DNA of 18,339 nucleotides from Clostridiales bacterium. Its GTDB lineage: Bacteria; Bacillota; Clostridia; Christensenellales; Aristaeellaceae. Location: contig JAHZHX010000014.1 in assembly GCA_019420065.1 (NCBI GenBank), forward strand, positions 20,193-38,531. The letters run 5' to 3'. This document shows positions 14,602-18,339 of this stretch, one piece after another. Under the pieces are notes generated by a model, which saw only the letters and a list, made by a program, of their open reading frames with translations, was not told the origin of the DNA and did not search any database. How positions within the stretch are numbered: the first letter of the stretch is position 1; each line of letters begins with the position of its first letter. A program made the translations under genes and the position numbers.

Positions 14602-15543
14602 ATGCGTAAGCAAAAGGCGTTCCAGCCAAGTTTGAAAACGCAGTATGAGCTGAAGGAAAATGTGCAGCTGTACTCCATGCTGCTGCCGCTGATGATCCTT
14701 TTGTTCATTTTCTGCTATCTTCCCATGTGGGGAATTGTGATTGCTTTCCAGGATTTTGCCGCCGGCAGTCCGCTGTTTGCGCTGGACGGCAGCGTGAAAT
14801 GGGTGGGACTGAAGCACATCAAACGGTTTGTGGGCAGCATGTATTTCAAACGGCTGCTGGGCAACACCATTCACCTGAGCTTGCTGGAGCTGATGTTTGG
14901 CTTCAGCATGCCAATTATCTTTGCGCTGCTGCTCAACGAGGTGCGCCATGTGCGCTATAAAAAAATCGTGCAGACGGCCAGCTATATGCCCTATTTCATC
15001 TCCCTGGTGGTCACGGCCGGCATGGTGCTGTCCTTTCTGGAGATTGGCGGTATTATCAACAACATGCTCAGCGCCTTTGGCGTCCAGCAAAGAGAATGGA
15101 TCGCCTACCCGGAGGCTTATCCGTATATATACACAGCGACCGGCATTTGGAAAAGCTTCGGCTTCAAGAGCATTCTGTATTTTTCTACCATATCAGCGAT
15201 TGATCCGGTGCTGTATGAATCAGCCAAGATTGACGGCGCGAACCGCTGGAAGCAGATTTGGCATATTACCCTGCCGGGGATCAAGTATATCATTGCGATT
15301 CAGCTGATCCTCAATGTTGGCAATATCCTGGATTCCAACACCAATCTGGCCCTGCTGCTCTACCGTCCCTCCACGTATTCGACGGCGGACGTGATTGGCA
15401 CTTATGTATACCGCGAGGGCATCTTTGGCGGCAAGTATTCCTACACTACGGCCATTGGTTTGTTTATGTCCGTCATTGGCTTTATTATTACATACATTAC
15501 CAACCGCATCAGCAAAAAGCTGACCGGCTATGGCATGTGGTAA
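14602..15543 (+). CDS. ABC importer permease, LplB type
   Basis: This 313-residue inner-membrane permease of a CUT1-like (carbohydrate and polyol) ABC importer has about six membrane segments, beginning at LYSMLLPLMILLFIFCYLPMWG (about 23-44). The EAA coupling motif YESAKIDGANRWKQIWHITLPG spans 205-226. The opening WGIVIAFQDF and the end ITNRISKKLTGYGMW are characteristic of the LplB subfamily. It follows the fusion gene after a 106-base gap without an evident terminator and has aaaggagcg before the ATG at 14602. The partner permease starts 11 bases after its stop codon. No ATPase gene is present, which is usual in this subfamily; a shared MsmX-like ATPase elsewhere is the likely energiser. 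Confidence 0.93.
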   Translation: MRKQKAFQPSLKTQYELKENVQLYSMLLPLMILLFIFCYLPMWGIVIAFQDFAAGSPLFALDGSVKWVGLKHIKRFVGSMYFKRLLGNTIHLSLLELMFGFSMPIIFALLLNEVRHVRYKKIVQTASYMPYFISLVVTAGMVLSFLEIGGIINNMLSAFGVQQREWIAYPEAYPYIYTATGIWKSFGFKSILYFSTISAIDPVLYESAKIDGANRWKQIWHITLPGIKYIIAIQLILNVGNILDSNTNLALLLYRPSTYSTADVIGTYVYREGIFGGKYSYTTAIGLFMSVIGFIITYITNRISKKLTGYGMW

Positions 15544-15553
15544 GGAGGAAGCC

Positions 15554-16462
15554 ATGCTTAGAAAAAACAGAAACAGAATTCGTGAAGGCAGCCGCACGGC
15601 GGATGTGATTATCTACGCCATTGCTTTCCTCTTTGGGCTGGTCTGCGTATATCCTATCTATTATGTGTTGATCCTTTCGCTTTCCGCGCCTGAATATGCG
15701 ATTACCATGAAGGTTTATTTATGGCCAAAGGGACTTAATCTGAATGGATACCGCATGCTGCTGCGGGACAGCAGACTGTGGATGGCCTATCGCAACACCG
15801 TTATGTACGCTGCGTCGCAGACGCTGCTGGTGCTTACGACCGCTTCGCTGGCAGGGTACGCGCTTTCGGCCCGTCATCTCAAATTCCGTAAATTTGTGAA
15901 CTATTATCTGCTGATTCCCATGTATTTTGGCGGCGGCATTATTCCATTGTTCCTGCTGATTACGCAGATGGGGTTCTATAATACGCCCTGGGCTCTGATT
16001 TTGCCCGGCAGCTTCAGCATTTGGTACACCATTTTGGTACGCTCGTATTTTCGTACCATTCCCGAGTCGCTGCGCGAGGCGGCGTCGATTGACGGTGCGG
16101 GGCACTACCGCATTCTGCTCAATGTATATTTGCCTAACGCCAAGCCCATTCTGGCCGTGATAGCGCTCTACACCATTGTCAATTCCTGGAACGCCTGGTA
16201 CAGAGCCTCGATTTTCATCTCCAGCCGCCAGTGGCAGCCGCTGCAGATTTATCTGCGTCAGATTCTGGTGGAGCAGACCGTTACCTTTACGGACGAGTTC
16301 ATCACCAAAGAGGAATCGCTTCTGGAGCAGGCGGCCAATCTGACCGCGAACCAAATGAAATATACTGTTATCATTGTTTCCACGCTGCCCATGCTGATTG
16401 CCTATCCTTTCTTCCAGCGCTACTTTGTCAAGGGCGTGATGATGGGCTCATTGAAGGAATAA
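15554..16462 (+). CDS. ABC importer permease, YtcP type
   Basis: This 302-residue permease pairs with the LplB-type one. Six or so membrane segments start at IYAIAFLFGLVCVYPIYYVLILS (about 20-42). The EAA motif SLREAASIDGAGHYRILLNVY is at about 172-192, and the C-terminus FFQRYFVKGVMMGSLKE is typical of the YtcP/CarB-like group. The ATG at 15554 is preferred because aaggagga is seven bases upstream; an in-frame ATG at 15530 would overlap the previous gene and add eight residues. The solute-binding protein gene follows after 51 bases. Confidence 0.93.
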   Translation: MLRKNRNRIREGSRTADVIIYAIAFLFGLVCVYPIYYVLILSLSAPEYAITMKVYLWPKGLNLNGYRMLLRDSRLWMAYRNTVMYAASQTLLVLTTASLAGYALSARHLKFRKFVNYYLLIPMYFGGGIIPLFLLITQMGFYNTPWALILPGSFSIWYTILVRSYFRTIPESLREAASIDGAGHYRILLNVYLPNAKPILAVIALYTIVNSWNAWYRASIFISSRQWQPLQIYLRQILVEQTVTFTDEFITKEESLLEQAANLTANQMKYTVIIVSTLPMLIAYPFFQRYFVKGVMMGSLKE

Positions 16463-16513
16463 CGAATTTGAGCAGGATTGCACTGCTTGAACAATAAAAA
16501 GGAGGAACGCACT

Positions 16514-18202
16514 ATGAAACGATTCCTGGCATGTCTTCTTATCACATGCATGCTGCTGTCTGCTCTGCCGCTGGCGGGCGCGGAAAGCACGTTGCAGCCC
16601 TTCACCATCCTGGGTAAGCTGGGCAAATACTATGACCAGGATACCATCAAGGATACCGCGCCGTATAAACAGCTGGCAACTTGGTTTGCCGAGCGCGGGC
16701 TGGATTTGCAGATATCGCTGGTGGATTCTGACCAGTATGCGATCGTATTGCAGGCAGCTATTGCGCAGAACCGTACACCCGATCTGTTTTATGCTTCCGC
16801 GCTGGGGACGGTCGGCATGATCAACATGATCGAGCAGGGCAAGGTCATGTCCATTACCGACGCGCTGCAATACAGCGACGGCACGGCCAGCGCTGCCTTT
16901 GCCGAGGATGGCTACTATTACGTTTCCTACAAAAAGGATGTATACAAGGACGGACATTTGTACTACTTTGGCAATACCTCGCATCTGGCGGGCTATGTGG
17001 ATGAAACCTTTGGCCCCGTCGCTACCACGACCAATACCTATTGCATGAAAATCCGTCAGGACTGGCTGGACAAGCTTGGTCTGCCGATGCCCACAACGCT
17101 GGATGAGTATTTTGATACCCTGGTGGCTTTCCGCGACCAGGATGCGAATGGCAACGGTATTGCTGACGAGCGCATGGTAATTCCGCTTACGACCACCAAT
17201 ACCACCTGGGGCAGCCTGTTTGACAATGGCGTTGCCGGTTGGTTTGGCCTGGCCAACTATGTCTTCCAGCTGAACCGCGTGACCTGGAAGGCAGAGGTTC
17301 CTTTCCTTCAGGAAGGCTTTGACGAGTATGTGACCTTCCTGCGCAAGTGCGTTGACGCGGGCGTGCTGTATCTGAGCGATAAAGTAGGCAAGAACAACGC
17401 GGCGCTTTCTTCCCTGCTGGCGCAGGACGTGGTCTCCTCCTACCTGTATTTTTCGACCAAGGACTATTACAGCAGCCCGAATCAGCAATATGCCGTGATG
17501 CCGGCCATCCAGGCGGTAGAGGGCGTTGAGCCTGTTATGATGGCCAGTGTGGGCGCGAAGGCATGGGAGCATTGGGGCTTCTCCGCCAGCGCCGCTCCCA
17601 AAGCGGTAGCCGCCTGCCTGGACATTGTGACAAGCCTGGATTACGGTGTGCTCTATGCCGTGGGCTGCGATTTTGAGATCGTTGACGGTGTGCATATTTT
17701 CACCGGCGATGCGGGCAAGGATACCGACGGCATCTATAAAATCGTCAAGACCGGGCGCTGCAAGGGCTCGCACCTGGGCACGATTCTGCCGACCAATACG
17801 ATCACGGCGCTGTATGATACGTACAAAGGCGAGTCGCTGCGTTATGACAGCTTTGAAGAATATTATAATTCCGCGTATCTTCATGAGGTGATCGGTGTTG
17901 GCTATACCGATCTGGAATGGCAAGGGCTGAAGCGCTGGGGCGAAATGGCAGGCACGCTGCAGCTGTACAACATGAACAGTGACATTGCCATGATTCTGCC
18001 GATGATGGACGCGGCCGATCTGGACACGCTGGATTTTTATCAGAATGACCTGTATACTTATATGGACGAACTGTTCAGCAATCTGGTTTCTGGAAACTGG
18101 CAGCTGGACGATATGGACCGGTATATCAAGCAGCTGAACAGTCTGGGGCTTGCGGAGCTGACGGCGATTTATCAGCGGCTGTATGACACGCTGCCGCACT
18201 GA
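16514..18202 (+). CDS. Extracellular solute-binding protein of the importer
   Basis: This 562-residue secreted protein belongs to the large binding-protein group paired with LplB/YtcP permeases (LipO/YtcQ-like). Residues 1-23 form a Sec signal peptide, with a type I cleavage site likely after LAGA. Typical features are the loop DQDANGNGIADE at 208-219, an acidic calcium-binding-like motif, and IRQDWLDKLGLPMPTTLDEY at 180-199. Relatives are usually lipoproteins, but no lipobox cysteine is present: Cys7 and Cys12 lie inside the hydrophobic core and do not fit the consensus. The ligand is unknown; the cluster suggests a glycerophosphodiester- or sugar-containing solute. The ATG at 16514 has aaggagga upstream. 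An in-frame ATG at 16478 would add 12 polar residues before the signal peptide and is less likely. Confidence 0.9.
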   Translation: MKRFLACLLITCMLLSALPLAGAESTLQPFTILGKLGKYYDQDTIKDTAPYKQLATWFAERGLDLQISLVDSDQYAIVLQAAIAQNRTPDLFYASALGTVGMINMIEQGKVMSITDALQYSDGTASAAFAEDGYYYVSYKKDVYKDGHLYYFGNTSHLAGYVDETFGPVATTTNTYCMKIRQDWLDKLGLPMPTTLDEYFDTLVAFRDQDANGNGIADERMVIPLTTTNTTWGSLFDNGVAGWFGLANYVFQLNRVTWKAEVPFLQEGFDEYVTFLRKCVDAGVLYLSDKVGKNNAALSSLLAQDVVSSYLYFSTKDYYSSPNQQYAVMPAIQAVEGVEPVMMASVGAKAWEHWGFSASAAPKAVAACLDIVTSLDYGVLYAVGCDFEIVDGVHIFTGDAGKDTDGIYKIVKTGRCKGSHLGTILPTNTITALYDTYKGESLRYDSFEEYYNSAYLHEVIGVGYTDLEWQGLKRWGEMAGTLQLYNMNSDIAMILPMMDAADLDTLDFYQNDLYTYMDELFSNLVSGNWQLDDMDRYIKQLNSLGLAELTAIYQRLYDTLPH

Positions 18203-18224
18203 TTGATTCTTACGGCAAAAGAGC

Positions 18225-18256
18225 GGGCCATGCACTCGAAATTGGGTGCATGGCCC
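18225..18256. terminator. Perfect hairpin after the binding-protein gene
   Basis: gggccatgcac (18225-18235) pairs perfectly with gtgcatggccc (18246-18256) around a 10-nt loop, 22 bases after the stop codon. There is no T-run after it on the plus strand, while the minus strand reads gctctttt after it. It could stabilise the 3' end or terminate transcripts arriving from the right. Confidence 0.55.
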
Positions 18257-18282
18257 TCAGAGCGCAGACAAAGCCCGCAAAC

Positions 18283-18326
18283 GCAAAAATTCCTTCGAAA
18301 AAAGAGAAAATCGAAGGAACTTTTGC
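18283..18326. terminator. Second hairpin, possible terminator
   Basis: ttccttcga (18290-18298) pairs with tcgaaggaa (18311-18319). The flanking gcaaaa and ttttgc extend the pairing past one mismatch, giving U-rich flanks on both strands. A terminator closing the importer cluster, or facing a gene beyond the window, is plausible. Confidence 0.5.
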
Positions 18327-18339
18327 TTGCTGTGTCAAC

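Noticed and set aside
16448..18235. A 595-codon open frame on the minus strand opposite the binding-protein gene
   Set aside because: Its translation is rich in Gln, His, Arg and Ile with no recognisable domain, while the plus strand encodes a clear binding protein with signal peptide and ribosome binding site. It is an antisense shadow.

Overview
The window looks like a chromosomal segment of a moderately high-GC Clostridia-type Firmicute. The grounds are the tig-clpP-clpX order, an RqcP-type S4 protein, a YitT-family protein, strong AGGAGG-type ribosome binding sites, and an LplB/YtcP-type importer without its own ATPase. I cannot place it more precisely from sequence alone. I see no rRNA, tRNA, CRISPR array or intact transposase gene.

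Layout. (1) 1-3029, plus strand: the 3' part of trigger factor, then clpP and clpX, the protein-quality-control block, closed by a hairpin. (2) 3030-3280: a convergent intergenic region with a second, nested inverted-repeat element. (3) 3281-5786, minus strand: a two-gene unit made of a Card1-like CARF-nuclease (DUF1887 type) and a PHP-family metallohydrolase, driven from a promoter near 5808-5836. (4) 5909-10868, plus strand: a tightly packed run of YitT-family membrane protein, rqcP, a three-gene ABC-2 type transporter, recO and an FMN-binding split-barrel protein, closed by a terminator at 10879-10905. (5) 10904-18202: a LysR regulator divergent from a sugar-isomerase-like TIM barrel, a nitrilase-GDPD fusion enzyme, two CUT1-type permeases and a secreted solute-binding protein. 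(6) 18203-18339: two hairpins.

How the genes may work together. Region 5 reads as one catabolic unit. The binding protein and permeases would import a small solute, with energy from an ATPase encoded elsewhere. The fusion enzyme would cut both a C-N (amide-like) bond and a glycerophosphodiester bond, the TIM barrel would handle a sugar-like product, and the LysR protein would sense it. The substrate is unknown.

The two least ordinary items are the Card1-like nuclease, which has no CRISPR-Cas genes beside it and a serine where the catalytic glutamate is expected, and the nitrilase-GDPD fusion, whose GDPD half has histidine where a metal-binding glutamate is usual.
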